Assembly: GCA_002491195.1 (NCBI GenBank) | Contig: DKVL01000096.1 | Span: 1 to 16,981 of the forward strand | Length of the DNA: 16,981 bases | Direction: 5' to 3' | Source: Lachnospiraceae bacterium UBA7179 | GTDB taxonomy: Bacteria; Bacillota; Clostridia; Lachnospirales; Lachnospiraceae | Shown here: positions 7,334 to 14,810 of the stretch, piece after piece | Position numbering within the stretch: position 1 is the stretch's first letter | How the letters are laid out: each line of letters opens with the position of its first letter | Notes under the pieces: model-generated | Seen by the model: the letters and a program-made list of their open reading frames with translations, nothing else | Databases searched by the model: none | What the model was told of the DNA's origin: nothing | Translations under genes and position numbers: made by a program

Positions 7334-8467
7334 ATGCAATACAAAGGAGTGAGTATACTGGTTAAGAGAAGATATGTGCGGTCGCGCTCATTAAAGGATG
7401 AAATGGTGATCGATCAGGCGATCGTGGACAGGGCAGGAAGAATTTTGATATCGAGAAACACGGTGCTTGACGCCTACCATATAGCATCCCTCATCAAGAT
7501 GGGGATTCCCGGTGTGTACATACGCGAAGGAGAGGAAGACGAGGAGACAGAGCCTGCAAAAGCGGGAGATATTGTGATCGCTCCGTCAGTGCAGAAAGAA
7601 ATTGAGAAACAGACTGTGAAGGACAGGGCGAAGGTCAACTTGTCCGAGAGTGTGAAGGCGAGAGTGGCGGAGGGAATCCAATATCTTTATAATGATACCG
7701 TCTCAGAAGGTTTTACCTCGACAACCCGAAGCATTACAGACGACCTGATGAAAGCAATCTCGGATAATGATGCGATCGCGGTAGATATCAGTGCGCTCAA
7801 GATCAGTGATGAGTACACATTCAAACACAGTGTAGATGTTGCTACGATGGCAATGATCGTCGCGAAAAAACATGGGCTGAGCAGGCAGGAAGTCTATGAG
7901 ATTGGTATCTCCGGGCTGCTTCATGATGTTGGCAAATCCAAGATTCCCAATGAGATACTGAACAAAGCTGGAAAACTCACGGATGACGAGTTTATGATGA
8001 TGAAGCAGCATTCTCTTTTTGGCTATCAGATTTTAAAAGATAAGGATGATTTGACCAATTCCATTAAGCTTGGTGTGCTCCAGCACCATGAAAAGATGAA
8101 TGGTAAGGGATATCCTATGGGGGTTCCGTCTGAGAAGATCAATCTCTTTGCGCGGATTATATCGGTAGCAGATATTTATGATGCGCTCGTGACGGAGAGA
8201 CCATATAAAAAACCGTTTTCTCCGAGAGACGCGGTGGAAATGATCATGTCCCTGACAGAGGAACTTGACATCAATGTGATGAAGAGTTTTCTGGAAAGCG
8301 TCATTTTATATCCGGTTGGGACTGATGTGGAGCTTAGTACCGGGGAACGTGCGCGCGTGATTGAGAATAATTCACAATATGTACTGCGGCCGAAGGTGAT
8401 CGGGCTGACGTCGGGAAAGACTTATGACCTTTCGGAAATTGGAAATGCAAGTATTGTAATATTGTAA
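7334..8467 (+). CDS. HD-GYP domain cyclic-di-GMP phosphodiesterase
   Basis: Cytoplasmic phosphodiesterase expected to hydrolyse cyclic-di-GMP, up to 377 residues. An N-terminal region of about 150 residues (KRRYVRSRSLKDEMVIDQ and on) is typical of Firmicute HD-GYP proteins. The metal-binding HD-GYP core follows: H165 (KHSVDVA), H197-D198 (LLHDVGKSKIP), H226 (KQHSLFGY), H251-H252 (QHHEKMNGKGYP, with GYP at 259-261) and D280 (ADIYDALVTERPYK). All expected ligands are present, so it should be active. The start is doubtful. ATG 7334 lacks a ribosome site, while AAAGGAG at 7343-7349 sits 8 nt before an in-frame CTG at 7358 (product beginning LVKRRYV). I keep the ATG coordinate because CTG starts are rare. 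It has its own promoter and terminator. Confidence 0.92.
   Translation: MQYKGVSILVKRRYVRSRSLKDEMVIDQAIVDRAGRILISRNTVLDAYHIASLIKMGIPGVYIREGEEDEETEPAKAGDIVIAPSVQKEIEKQTVKDRAKVNLSESVKARVAEGIQYLYNDTVSEGFTSTTRSITDDLMKAISDNDAIAVDISALKISDEYTFKHSVDVATMAMIVAKKHGLSRQEVYEIGISGLLHDVGKSKIPNEILNKAGKLTDDEFMMMKQHSLFGYQILKDKDDLTNSIKLGVLQHHEKMNGKGYPMGVPSEKINLFARIISVADIYDALVTERPYKKPFSPRDAVEMIMSLTEELDINVMKSFLESVILYPVGTDVELSTGERARVIENNSQYVLRPKVIGLTSGKTYDLSEIGNASIVIL
7343..7349 (+). promoter_or_regulatory. Ribosome binding site pointing to a CTG start for the HD-GYP gene
   Basis: AAAGGAG lies inside the reading frame if ATG 7334 is used, but exactly 8 nt upstream of in-frame CTG 7358. No ATG, GTG or TTG in frame lies at a suitable distance (an in-frame GTG at 7349 overlaps the site itself). 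Confidence 0.5.
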
Positions 8468-8506
8468 GAAACTGTAGATAAGAAACTGTAGATAAGAAAC
8501 TGTAGA
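8465..8506 (+). repeat. Three perfect tandem copies of a 14-bp unit
   Basis: The unit TAAGAAACTGTAGA occurs three times without mismatch or spacer. The first copy begins with the TAA stop codon of the HD-GYP gene, and the third abuts the left arm of the terminator. Each copy carries an in-phase TAA or TAG, so all frames close quickly. It probably arose by replication slippage. Confidence 0.95.
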
Positions 8507-8545
8507 AAAAAGGAAGGGATATCGCTAAGGTATCCCTTCCTTTTT
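8507..8545. terminator. Strong bidirectional rho-independent terminator
   Basis: A perfect 15-bp inverted repeat (aaaaaggaagggata at 8507-8521 and its complement at 8531-8545) encloses a 9-nt loop. The A/T-rich outer ends give a T-run on both strands. It sits between the convergent HD-GYP gene and the hybrid kinase gene and can serve both. Confidence 0.92.
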
Positions 8546-8561
8546 CGGAATGATCAATCAA

Positions 8562-11252
8562 TTAAATGATTTTCTTCCAGTCTGTAATGACCGCCTCGCA
8601 GGCATCCGGATCCATGTCCGCGACTGCTTCACAGAGTTTTATGTACAGTTCGTGATTCTCGTCGTCAAAGCTGTAACCGTCAAGCGTGTGGATGGCATCG
8701 TCCATTTTATCCATATCGAGGTCGTCGATGGCCTGTTTCATCTCTGCAAAGACTTCTGTCAATACGTCTGATGTGATAGGCGGCTTGCCTTCTACCTCGT
8801 GTTTTTCAGGGAAGAAGGGGCTTAGGATATCCTGATAATGCGCATACAGGGCGAGCAGCTCGTCGGTATTTTGAAGAATAATGTCAATGTCATTGGCGTT
8901 TCCAGCGGCTTCAAGTGCAGCGGCCCTGTCAGAGAGATCGTCTGCACCAATCTGTTTTGACGCGCTCTTAAGGGCATGGACTTCTACGGTATAATTGTGC
9001 CATTCCTCCTTTTCCTTGTAGGTCTGTATCAGCTTGAGTTTTTTTGGAATCGCATGATAGTAATCCGCCAGAATTGTCATAAAGAGCTCCCCGCTTCCTA
9101 GCAGTTTCAGGGCGCCCTGGATATTCAGCTCAGGAATGTCAGGCAGTACAACCTGCTTTTTGACCGGAGCAATTTTGGTGGTAACGGAGCGTTTCTTGAT
9201 CTTATCCTTTGGAAGCCATTTGCGGATGGTATTGATGAGCATACGCACCTCAATGGGCTTTGCAACAAAATCATTCATTCCCTCATTGATAAACATATTT
9301 TTGACATCGCCGACGACATTCGCAGTGAGCGCTATGATCGGCACATCATTGTACTCGGAGTGGAAACGCCTGATAATGTGCGTTGTCTCAATTCCGTCGA
9401 GCTCGGGCATCATGTGATCCATTAAGATAAGATCGTACATGGTTTCCGAAATCTTGCTGATGGCAGCATTGCCGCTGAGCGCAGTGTCAATCTGCATATT
9501 GAGTGGTTCGAGAAGTCCCTGTGCCACCGTCAGGTTGATCGAGTTATCATCAACGATGAGGATTTTGGCTGTCTCGGCAGTAAAGTCGTAGTACTCATCG
9601 GAGGACGTACTTTCAGACTGACTGAATGTCTCATGATTGTAAATACTTGCCAGAGTCATAGCAGACAGCGGTTTGTGTACAACCATCACGTTTGTCGGGC
9701 TGTAGTCCGCAGAAGTGTCATATGGGACAGTGACAATTGTGTTGAGTTCAGGGTGCGCACTGACAAACTCCTGCAGATTCTCGTCAAAATTTTTGGATGG
9801 GACAAACAGATAAATGTCCTTCAGGGTATCAATATGATCCGTCAGGTAGGATAAAACATTAGTTTCTGTAAGGTCTGTATAGTCAATTTCCAGCTTATGC
9901 ATATCTCGTTTGAGCTGGATTTGCGCGTAGGTATTGTCAAGAAAACCGACTGCGTTGCATGGAGAGGGATCCGATAGTGCGATGGATGAATCCGCATCAA
10001 TGACCTTCTGGGGAATCGTGAAGGAGAAAGTAGATCCCTCTCCATAGACACTTTCTACAGAGATATCGCCCTTCATGAGTGTGACAAGCTGTTTGCTGAT
10101 GGCAAGTCCCAGCCCGGTCCCTTCGATATTGCGGTTTCGCTTGCTGTCAACCTGTTGGAAGGATTTGAAGAGTTTTCCGATGTCCTCCGCCTTGATGCCG
10201 ATTCCAGTGTCCGATACAGAGAACTGCAGATTGATCGTGTCCTCGGAAACCGGTTCAAAGTCATATTTCAGGCAGATCTGTCCCACTCTGGTAAATTTGG
10301 CGGCATTGTTTGCAAGGTTGGTGATAATCTGCTTGATGCGGATGCTGTCGCCGTAGAGTACCTTGGGGATATCAGGGTTGACATCGAGTACAAGCTCCAC
10401 ATCGTCCTTGTCAATGCGTGTGCTTATGATGGTTGCAATATCATTGATCATCGATGCTGGTTCATAGTTTGCAGTGACGATATCCATCTTACCGGATTCA
10501 ATCTTGGAGAAGTCCAGAATATCGTTGATAATCGTGAGCAGCGATTTTCCGGCAGCCTTGATCTGGTTGATATAGTTTTTGGCAGTCGGCGTCATCTCCT
10601 CGCGCAGCGCCATTTCAGTCATGCCGATGATGGCATTCATGGGCGTGCGCAGCTCGTGGCTTGTATTTGCAAGAAAATCGGATTTCAGGTTCGCAGCCTT
10701 TTCAATCTCGATATTTGCTTCTTTCATAATATATTTGTGATAGGCAATGCTTGAGAGGGCGCTTGTGAGTGTATACAAAAACAGCGCAGCGTTTTCAAGT
10801 TTGTCTTTTTCTACAGTCGGAACACTCATGACAGACTGCAGGTAGTTGATGAGGTCAATGCCGATCTCCGCGGCAACCTGCATGATACGCGTGATGTCGG
10901 GAGGGGACGTGAGCACCTGCCCGCCGACAAAGCAGCCGACCATCTTATCGCCGGCCATGATCGGCGCGGCAAAATCCATGAGCCCGGCATGACAGTAGTA
11001 TGTAACGGAAGAGCCTACCTTCAGGGCAAGCTCGGCGCCGTGTTTGTCGCACTGCTGGCAGCGCAGGCAGCCGATCGGCGAGGTACGGGTATATTTACCG
11101 CAAAAATCAGTAAAATTAGTTCCCTTCGTGACCGGAACGCCCTCAGCATCGGTGATGATGGCTGCAAAGCCTGTCATTTTAGAGAAAGAATCCTGCAGGC
11201 GCTGGAGCATTTCCACTTCAAAGAGATCAGTGAGTGTTATCTCATTATTCAT
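8562..11252 (-). CDS. PocR-domain hybrid sensor histidine kinase with receiver and HPt domains
   Basis: Phosphorelay sensor of 896 residues. ATG 11252 is chosen because GGAGG lies 8 nt upstream; an in-frame TTG at 11267 would start on the ribosome site. Domains in order are as follows. PocR ligand-binding domain (about 8-170) carries the Cys cluster C62-x2-C65-x2-C68 and YCHAGL. A HisKA domain has phospho-acceptor His199 in SHELRTPMNAIIG. The HATPase domain has N-box NLANNAAKFT (312-321), DTGIG (348-352) and GTGLGL (378-383). A degenerate receiver-like region (about 425-545) lacks an evident acidic pocket. The true receiver has the D568-D569 pair, phospho-Asp612 (LILMDHMMPELDG), T643 and K665. 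The HPt domain has His759 (VEVHALKSASKQIGA). An acidic tail of about 80 residues follows. No transmembrane segment is seen, so sensing is probably cytoplasmic. It lies 37 nt downstream of a response regulator in the same operon. Confidence 0.93.
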   Translation of the reverse strand: MNNEITLTDLFEVEMLQRLQDSFSKMTGFAAIITDAEGVPVTKGTNFTDFCGKYTRTSPIGCLRCQQCDKHGAELALKVGSSVTYYCHAGLMDFAAPIMAGDKMVGCFVGGQVLTSPPDITRIMQVAAEIGIDLINYLQSVMSVPTVEKDKLENAALFLYTLTSALSSIAYHKYIMKEANIEIEKAANLKSDFLANTSHELRTPMNAIIGMTEMALREEMTPTAKNYINQIKAAGKSLLTIINDILDFSKIESGKMDIVTANYEPASMINDIATIISTRIDKDDVELVLDVNPDIPKVLYGDSIRIKQIITNLANNAAKFTRVGQICLKYDFEPVSEDTINLQFSVSDTGIGIKAEDIGKLFKSFQQVDSKRNRNIEGTGLGLAISKQLVTLMKGDISVESVYGEGSTFSFTIPQKVIDADSSIALSDPSPCNAVGFLDNTYAQIQLKRDMHKLEIDYTDLTETNVLSYLTDHIDTLKDIYLFVPSKNFDENLQEFVSAHPELNTIVTVPYDTSADYSPTNVMVVHKPLSAMTLASIYNHETFSQSESTSSDEYYDFTAETAKILIVDDNSINLTVAQGLLEPLNMQIDTALSGNAAISKISETMYDLILMDHMMPELDGIETTHIIRRFHSEYNDVPIIALTANVVGDVKNMFINEGMNDFVAKPIEVRMLINTIRKWLPKDKIKKRSVTTKIAPVKKQVVLPDIPELNIQGALKLLGSGELFMTILADYYHAIPKKLKLIQTYKEKEEWHNYTVEVHALKSASKQIGADDLSDRAAALEAAGNANDIDIILQNTDELLALYAHYQDILSPFFPEKHEVEGKPPITSDVLTEVFAEMKQAIDDLDMDKMDDAIHTLDGYSFDDENHELYIKLCEAVADMDPDACEAVITDWKKII

Positions 11253-11289
11253 ATGATATGCCTCCAATCTAGAGTACGCTCTAATACAG

Positions 11290-12180
11290 TTAATCGACCA
11301 GTTCCTTTATTTTTTCAAGCAGGGAATCTCTGTCAACCGGTTTTAACAGGTATCCCTGGGGCTTTAAGGCAAGTGCATTCTTGATTTTCTCCACATCGTT
11401 AATTCCTGTGAGAAACACAACAGGAATGGACGCGAGATATGGATCTTTGCGCAACTCCTCGAGAACGGCGGGGCCATTCATCTCCGGCATCTCGTAGTCG
11501 AGAAGAATCAGACTGACTTCCTTGGTATTCAGGAAACGAAGCGCTATTTTTCCGCTGATGGCAGTGGCAACTTCGTACTTGGTATCCAGAAAGCTTTTGA
11601 TGGTCTTGTGGATAATAGTGGCATCATCCACGACGAGAATGCGGTGACGGTCCGGGGATTCCGGCTGTCTGCCTGAGTTTTCCTTCTCTGGTTCCTTTTG
11701 AACCTCCTCAAACACTGAGTCGAGCTTTGCAAGTGTATCAAAGGCATTGCTGGCGTTTTCGTCCAACGCTTTTGAGAGTGCTATGTTTGCCGCTGAGGAC
11801 AGGGAAGACTTATGTCTCTTGATAAATCTTGTGATCGTATCCTCCATGTCTGTAGTGGACATCGGAAGTTTAATGCTAAGTTCGGGCATACAGTTTGGAA
11901 TTTTAGACATAAAATCCATGCTGGCGGAATCACCGATTGCTGCAAAGGGGATGTCGCTTTTCCCCAGCACATCGTGAAAACTTGCGATTGTGACAAGATC
12001 GTCCCTTGTCTCTGCGCGCATACAGTAGATAAAAATGTCCGGATTAAAGTACTGGACATGATTTTTCAGATCGTCAAACTGAACCGACGACGTCATACAT
12101 TCGAATGCAAAATCCATTTGCATAAAAAAATTACTGATGAGTTTTTTGCTGCTTCCAGCTAGCAATACCTTATATTTCAT
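11290..12180 (-). CDS. Response regulator with N-terminal pseudo-receiver and C-terminal receiver
   Basis: Signalling protein of 296 residues. ATG 12180 is preceded by AGGAGGAG about 7 nt upstream. Residues 1-123 resemble a receiver fold (MKYKVLLAGSSKKLISNF and on) but lack the usual acidic pair and phospho-Asp. A linker of about 55 residues follows, acidic and Glu/Lys rich. Residues 180-296 form a canonical receiver: D185-D186 (ILVVDDATIIHKTI), phospho-Asp228 (LILLDYEMPEMNG), T258 (VVFLTG) and K280 (YLLKPVD). No DNA-binding or enzymatic output domain is present, so it is likely a phosphorelay intermediate or protein-interaction regulator. It is the first gene of a two-gene operon with the hybrid kinase, its probable partner. 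Confidence 0.9.
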   Translation of the reverse strand: MKYKVLLAGSSKKLISNFFMQMDFAFECMTSSVQFDDLKNHVQYFNPDIFIYCMRAETRDDLVTIASFHDVLGKSDIPFAAIGDSASMDFMSKIPNCMPELSIKLPMSTTDMEDTITRFIKRHKSSLSSAANIALSKALDENASNAFDTLAKLDSVFEEVQKEPEKENSGRQPESPDRHRILVVDDATIIHKTIKSFLDTKYEVATAISGKIALRFLNTKEVSLILLDYEMPEMNGPAVLEELRKDPYLASIPVVFLTGINDVEKIKNALALKPQGYLLKPVDRDSLLEKIKELVD

Positions 12181-12205
12181 TAAAATCTCCTCCTAATTTG
12201 TTCTA

Positions 12206-12227
12206 TTGCCAGCAAATTTGCCAACAA
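12206..12227. promoter_or_regulatory. Palindromic candidate operator upstream of the signalling operon
   Basis: A perfect 10-bp palindrome GCAAATTTGC is flanked by TTG on one side and CAA on the other, giving a 22-bp imperfect inverted repeat (8 of 11 positions pair). It lies 26 bases upstream of the response regulator ATG, just before its ribosome site. In the divergent gap 12181-12439 this is the only notable element besides the promoter at 12368. The function is a guess. Confidence 0.25.
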
Positions 12228-12367
12228 TATCAAACCTATTTTACCATAAAATGATGAAATAATAAATATAAAAAAATATTTCCTGAAAATTTTGACAATG
12301 GCTGTTGGAACAGAGTGAGCAGTAACCAGTACCTTGAGAAGCGAATTGTGATGTGTTAGAAAATGAA

Positions 12368-12396
12368 TAGACTTTGTATTTGGGTTATGTTATACT
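12368..12396 (+). promoter_or_regulatory. Promoter of the small-protein operon
   Basis: TAGACT (12368-12373) and TATACT (12391-12396) are separated by 17 nt, 43 nt upstream of the ATG of the first small gene. The -35 box and the following TT match the HD-GYP promoter (TAGACTTT in both). Confidence 0.6.
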
Positions 12397-12439
12397 AAAT
12401 ACGATACAACGATATGTTTCACAATTGGGAGGTGATCAT

Positions 12440-12631
12440 ATGCCTAATGGTTTGGAAATAACACAAAAAGCAATGGAAGACTTTAAGAAAATTCAGGAGT
12501 ATATGATATTGGCAAAAGAAGAAAATTCTACAAAGACATATGCAAAATTAAAAGATGAATATGTATATCTTAAAAGTTTTCTGAATGTGGCGGGCGTTAA
12601 TCTTACAGAACTGGATAAGATCAAAGAGTAG
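12440..12631 (+). CDS. Small protein of unknown function (63 aa)
   Basis: I do not recognise this 63-residue protein (MPNGLEITQKAMEDFKK and on). ATG 12440 is preceded by a near-perfect ribosome site, GGGAGGTGAT (12428-12437), the full anti-SD complement. This argues for a real and well-translated gene. It looks like two or three amphipathic helices rich in Lys and Glu (KKIQEYMILAKEE, KLKDEYVYLKSFL), with no Cys, signal peptide or membrane segment. It has its own promoter and is followed 49 bp later by another small gene of the same style, so the two are probably co-transcribed up to the terminator at 12868. Confidence 0.7.
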   Translation: MPNGLEITQKAMEDFKKIQEYMILAKEENSTKTYAKLKDEYVYLKSFLNVAGVNLTELDKIKE

Positions 12632-12680
12632 AACAGAATAGTAGTAAATAATAAGGGTGAAAAAAGAAGGGGTGAAATGT

Positions 12681-12857
12681 ATGCCTAACAACGAAAAAGA
12701 GTACAATGGTTATCTTTTGGATCAACTTGAATTAGTGGAACGGCTTGAATTAGTTGCAGAAGATAATGATATTGAGGCGGTCAAGAAACAACTTGCAATC
12801 GAAAGAAAATTTATTGAACGAAAGCTATATCAAAAACCGCCTCTCAAGAGCGAATAG
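12681..12857 (+). CDS. Small charged protein of unknown function (58 aa)
   Basis: Unrecognised 58-residue protein (MPNNEKEYNGYLLDQLE and on). ATG 12681 follows AAGGGGTG at a spacing of 6 nt. A GTG at 12657 in frame is possible but lacks a site. The sequence is highly charged and helical (LDQLELVERLELVAED, VKKQLAIERKFIERKL), probably a short coiled coil. Its N-terminus (MPN) echoes the preceding small protein, but the rest does not align. It ends 10 bp before a strong terminator, closing the two-gene unit. Confidence 0.65.
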   Translation: MPNNEKEYNGYLLDQLELVERLELVAEDNDIEAVKKQLAIERKFIERKLYQKPPLKSE

Positions 12858-12867
12858 GTTTTTACTG

Positions 12868-12903
12868 AAAAAGAGTGTCAGGCAATCTTTGACGCTCTTT
12901 TTT
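12868..12903 (+). terminator. Rho-independent terminator after the small-protein genes
   Basis: A 13-bp stem (aaaaagagtgtca at 12868-12880 pairing with tgacgctcttttt at 12890-12902, one G-U pair) has a 9-nt loop and ends in a run of T. Confidence 0.88.
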
Positions 12904-12981
12904 AGGCTTGATATTTGTATTCTTATGTGTGAAGTGGTTTCATGATGCGATACAATAAAGAAAAAAAGGAGCAGTTTTTAT

Positions 12982-13542
12982 ATGAAATTTAAAGGGATTG
13001 AAAAGAGAGAAGAAGGAAAATTTATCACGCGCTATGATGTTTTATATGAGACTGTGGATCAGAAAGAAAAGATTTATGAGATCATCAGCCGCAATAAAAT
13101 GCTGGATTCGGTTGAGGCTCTCAATGGAGGAAAGCCGGATTCGGTTGTCATTATCGCGACGGATGAGAGCGGTCAGAAACTGCTGGTCAACAAGGAATTC
13201 CGCATGGCGGTTGGCGACTGGGTATACAATTTCCCCGCAGGGCTGATCGACGAGGGGGAGGAACCGATAGAGAGCGCGAAGCGGGAGCTGTGGGAGGAGA
13301 CTGGGTTGGAATTGTATGAAATTGACGATTTCATCGGACCGAGCTACAGCGCAGTCGGCTTTAGCAATGAGATCAATGTGTGTGTGGTCGGGAAGGCGAG
13401 AGGGACATTTAAGCCAAGTACTTCCACTGTGGAGGAGATCGAAGCGGGATGGTATACGAAAGCAGAGCTTCGCGAACTGCTGAAGACAGAGCGCTTTGCC
13501 GCAAGGACACAGGCGTACAGTTATCTGTGGAGCAAGGAATAG
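12982..13542 (+). CDS. NUDIX hydrolase, ADP-ribose pyrophosphatase-like
   Basis: Hydrolase of nucleoside diphosphate derivatives, 186 residues, most like ADP-ribose pyrophosphatases that recycle ADP-ribose to AMP and ribose 5-phosphate. The NUDIX box is complete: G87, E93, then R101-E102-L103-W104-E105-E106-x-G108-L109, with the metal-binding glutamates present. Before it, NFPAGLIDEGE is the usual ADPRase-type lead-in. An N-terminal beta domain (residues 1-50, YDVLYETVDQKEKIYEII) is also family-typical. AAAGGAG precedes the ATG by 10 nt, and a possible -10 box TACAAT lies just upstream. It is a single gene between the terminator at 12868 and the convergent radical SAM gene. Substrate choice is inferred from overall similarity. 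Confidence 0.9.
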   Translation: MKFKGIEKREEGKFITRYDVLYETVDQKEKIYEIISRNKMLDSVEALNGGKPDSVVIIATDESGQKLLVNKEFRMAVGDWVYNFPAGLIDEGEEPIESAKRELWEETGLELYEIDDFIGPSYSAVGFSNEINVCVVGKARGTFKPSTSTVEEIEAGWYTKAELRELLKTERFAARTQAYSYLWSKE

Positions 13543-13592
13543 AGAATGTATGTACGACAATGTCGTGCGGCAGAACGCATTGAGAACAGTAT

Positions 13593-14189
13593 CTAACTAT
13601 ATTTTCTGATTTTCAGGTAAATCCCCCTGTCATTGGCGATTTTTTGGCACGCGGCAATCTCGTCCGCGGGAAGGATATCCACGATCGAGAGCTGTGTGTG
13701 TGCAAATGACGCGTTGGCAAGGGAGGCAAATTCCAGCAGTGCGGGGTAGGCATTCTCAAACTGCGGCCTTGTGACTGCCTGATATTTCTCCGCGGTGGGA
13801 GCATTCAGACTGATGGACACGCTGTCGATCACCTGGGCAAGCTCTGGAACGATATTTCTGTTGTGATATAGATTGCCCAGCCCGTTTGTGTTCAGGCGTA
13901 TGGAAATGGGATACTTTTCTTTTACATAGGCTGCGCTTGCAAGCAGATTGTCAAGGGCGCAGGTGGGTTCTCCGTAACCGCAGAACACAAGTTCACTATA
14001 TCCGGTAAAATCAAAGTCGTCGATCGCTTTTTTTATCTCGTCAAGTGTTGGCTCTGTCTTGTGCCACAGAGTTTCCGAATCACCGACAGCGTCTTTGAGC
14101 GAGCGCACGCAGAAGGTGCAGCTGCAGTCGCAGCGGTTGGTGATGTTGGCATACACTTGATTTTTGTAAGTATATAAAATATCAGCCAT
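13593..14189 (-). CDS. TatD-associated-type radical SAM protein
   Basis: Short radical SAM protein of 198 residues. ATG 14189 is chosen because AAGGAGGAG lies just upstream; an in-frame TTG at 14204 would overlap that site. The cluster motif is C20-x3-C24-x2-C27 (NRCDCSCTFCVRS, with an extra Cys22), which binds a 4Fe-4S cluster and S-adenosylmethionine. The glycine-rich segment FCGYGEPT and the strand IRLNTNGLGN match SAM-binding positions. The length is that of the compact family often found next to TatD nucleases. No TatD gene is visible here. The gene lies 11 nt after the ECF S-component gene and is surely co-transcribed with it. The reaction is unknown. Confidence 0.85.
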   Translation of the reverse strand: MADILYTYKNQVYANITNRCDCSCTFCVRSLKDAVGDSETLWHKTEPTLDEIKKAIDDFDFTGYSELVFCGYGEPTCALDNLLASAAYVKEKYPISIRLNTNGLGNLYHNRNIVPELAQVIDSVSISLNAPTAEKYQAVTRPQFENAYPALLEFASLANASFAHTQLSIVDILPADEIAACQKIANDRGIYLKIRKYS

Positions 14190-14200
14190 GAGCTCCTCCT

Positions 14201-14746
14201 TCAAACAGCATTGATCAGCTTACTTTTTGCGTTTATCCTGTCGAGCGCCAAACCAAATATGATGAAAAAGACAGCGCTGCCGCCGGACTGAATCAGACTG
14301 CCTGACATGGAGGCGATCAGTGCTGTCCATGTGCCGAAAAGGAGATACTCGGCGAGAAAATAGCTGAAGCCTGAGATAAAGTACGCGATGACGGATGCGA
14401 TCACATTGCGCGGCGTGATGATCTTGGCCGATTTGTTGGTGAAGGGGATCGTGATCAGCATCTTGATGACGATGGTTGCCGGCGCCCACATGGGAGATGT
14501 CAGCAAATCCGCGAGTCCGCCTCCGATCGCTGCCGCTGCCAGCGCATACGGTGTGGGGAGCAGCGCCGCCGCAAGGTAGATGATGGAATCTCCAAAGTGG
14601 ATATAACCTCCGTTTACACCAGTGGGGATATGACAGATGTAGGCGGTCATGATGGTGATCATTGCGGCCATCAGTCCGGTGATGGTCAGATATTTCAGTT
14701 TTGTTCCTCTTGATTCGCCCGTCCTGGGCAGTGTGCGTGTGGTCAT
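14201..14746 (-). CDS. ECF-transporter S component (vitamin-type, membrane)
   Basis: Integral membrane protein of 181 residues expected to bind a vitamin or precursor and dock with the shared ECF energy-coupling module, which is not in this window. ATG 14746 follows GGGAGG at 9 nt. There are about six hydrophobic segments: roughly 19-38, 50-66, 67-83, 90-103, 113-135 and 150-168. The signature GGYIHFGDSIIYLAAALLP (46-64) is typical of S components of the HmpT/ThiW/PdxU type. An N-terminal basic stretch (TTRTLPRTGESRGTKLK) precedes TM1. It lies 63 nt downstream of a pyridoxal kinase-like gene and 11 nt upstream of the radical SAM gene. The neighbour suggests a vitamin B6 or hydroxymethylpyrimidine-like substrate. 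That is inference only. Confidence 0.85.
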   Translation of the reverse strand: MTTRTLPRTGESRGTKLKYLTITGLMAAMITIMTAYICHIPTGVNGGYIHFGDSIIYLAAALLPTPYALAAAAIGGGLADLLTSPMWAPATIVIKMLITIPFTNKSAKIITPRNVIASVIAYFISGFSYFLAEYLLFGTWTALIASMSGSLIQSGGSAVFFIIFGLALDRINAKSKLINAV

Positions 14747-14790
14747 AAAGTTGTTCCTCCCGAATATATTTTTATCAAATCTTTTTACTG

Positions 14791-14810
14791 AATCTGCCAA
14801 TGGGCAGATT
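14791..14810. promoter_or_regulatory. Perfect hairpin at the kinase/ECF gene boundary
   Basis: AATCTGCC and GGCAGATT form an 8-bp perfect inverted repeat around a 4-base loop, touching the stop codon of the kinase gene. No T-run follows on the minus strand, so it is not a standard terminator. It could stabilise or process the message between the kinase and ECF cistrons. Confidence 0.45.

Noticed and set aside
8465..8506. Tandem repeats considered as a CRISPR-like array
   Set aside because: Units are directly abutting without spacers and only 14 bp long; no cas genes.
10155..10754. Plus-strand open frame of 199 codons antisense to the hybrid kinase
   Set aside because: It lies entirely within strong kinase domains on the other strand, has no ribosome site and no recognisable motif.
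13042..13560. Minus-strand open frame opposite the NUDIX gene
   Set aside because: Fully covered by a NUDIX gene with an intact box; no ribosome site on the minus strand.
13549..13565. Inverted repeat between the convergent NUDIX and radical SAM genes considered as a terminator
   Set aside because: The loop is a single base and no T-run follows on either strand.
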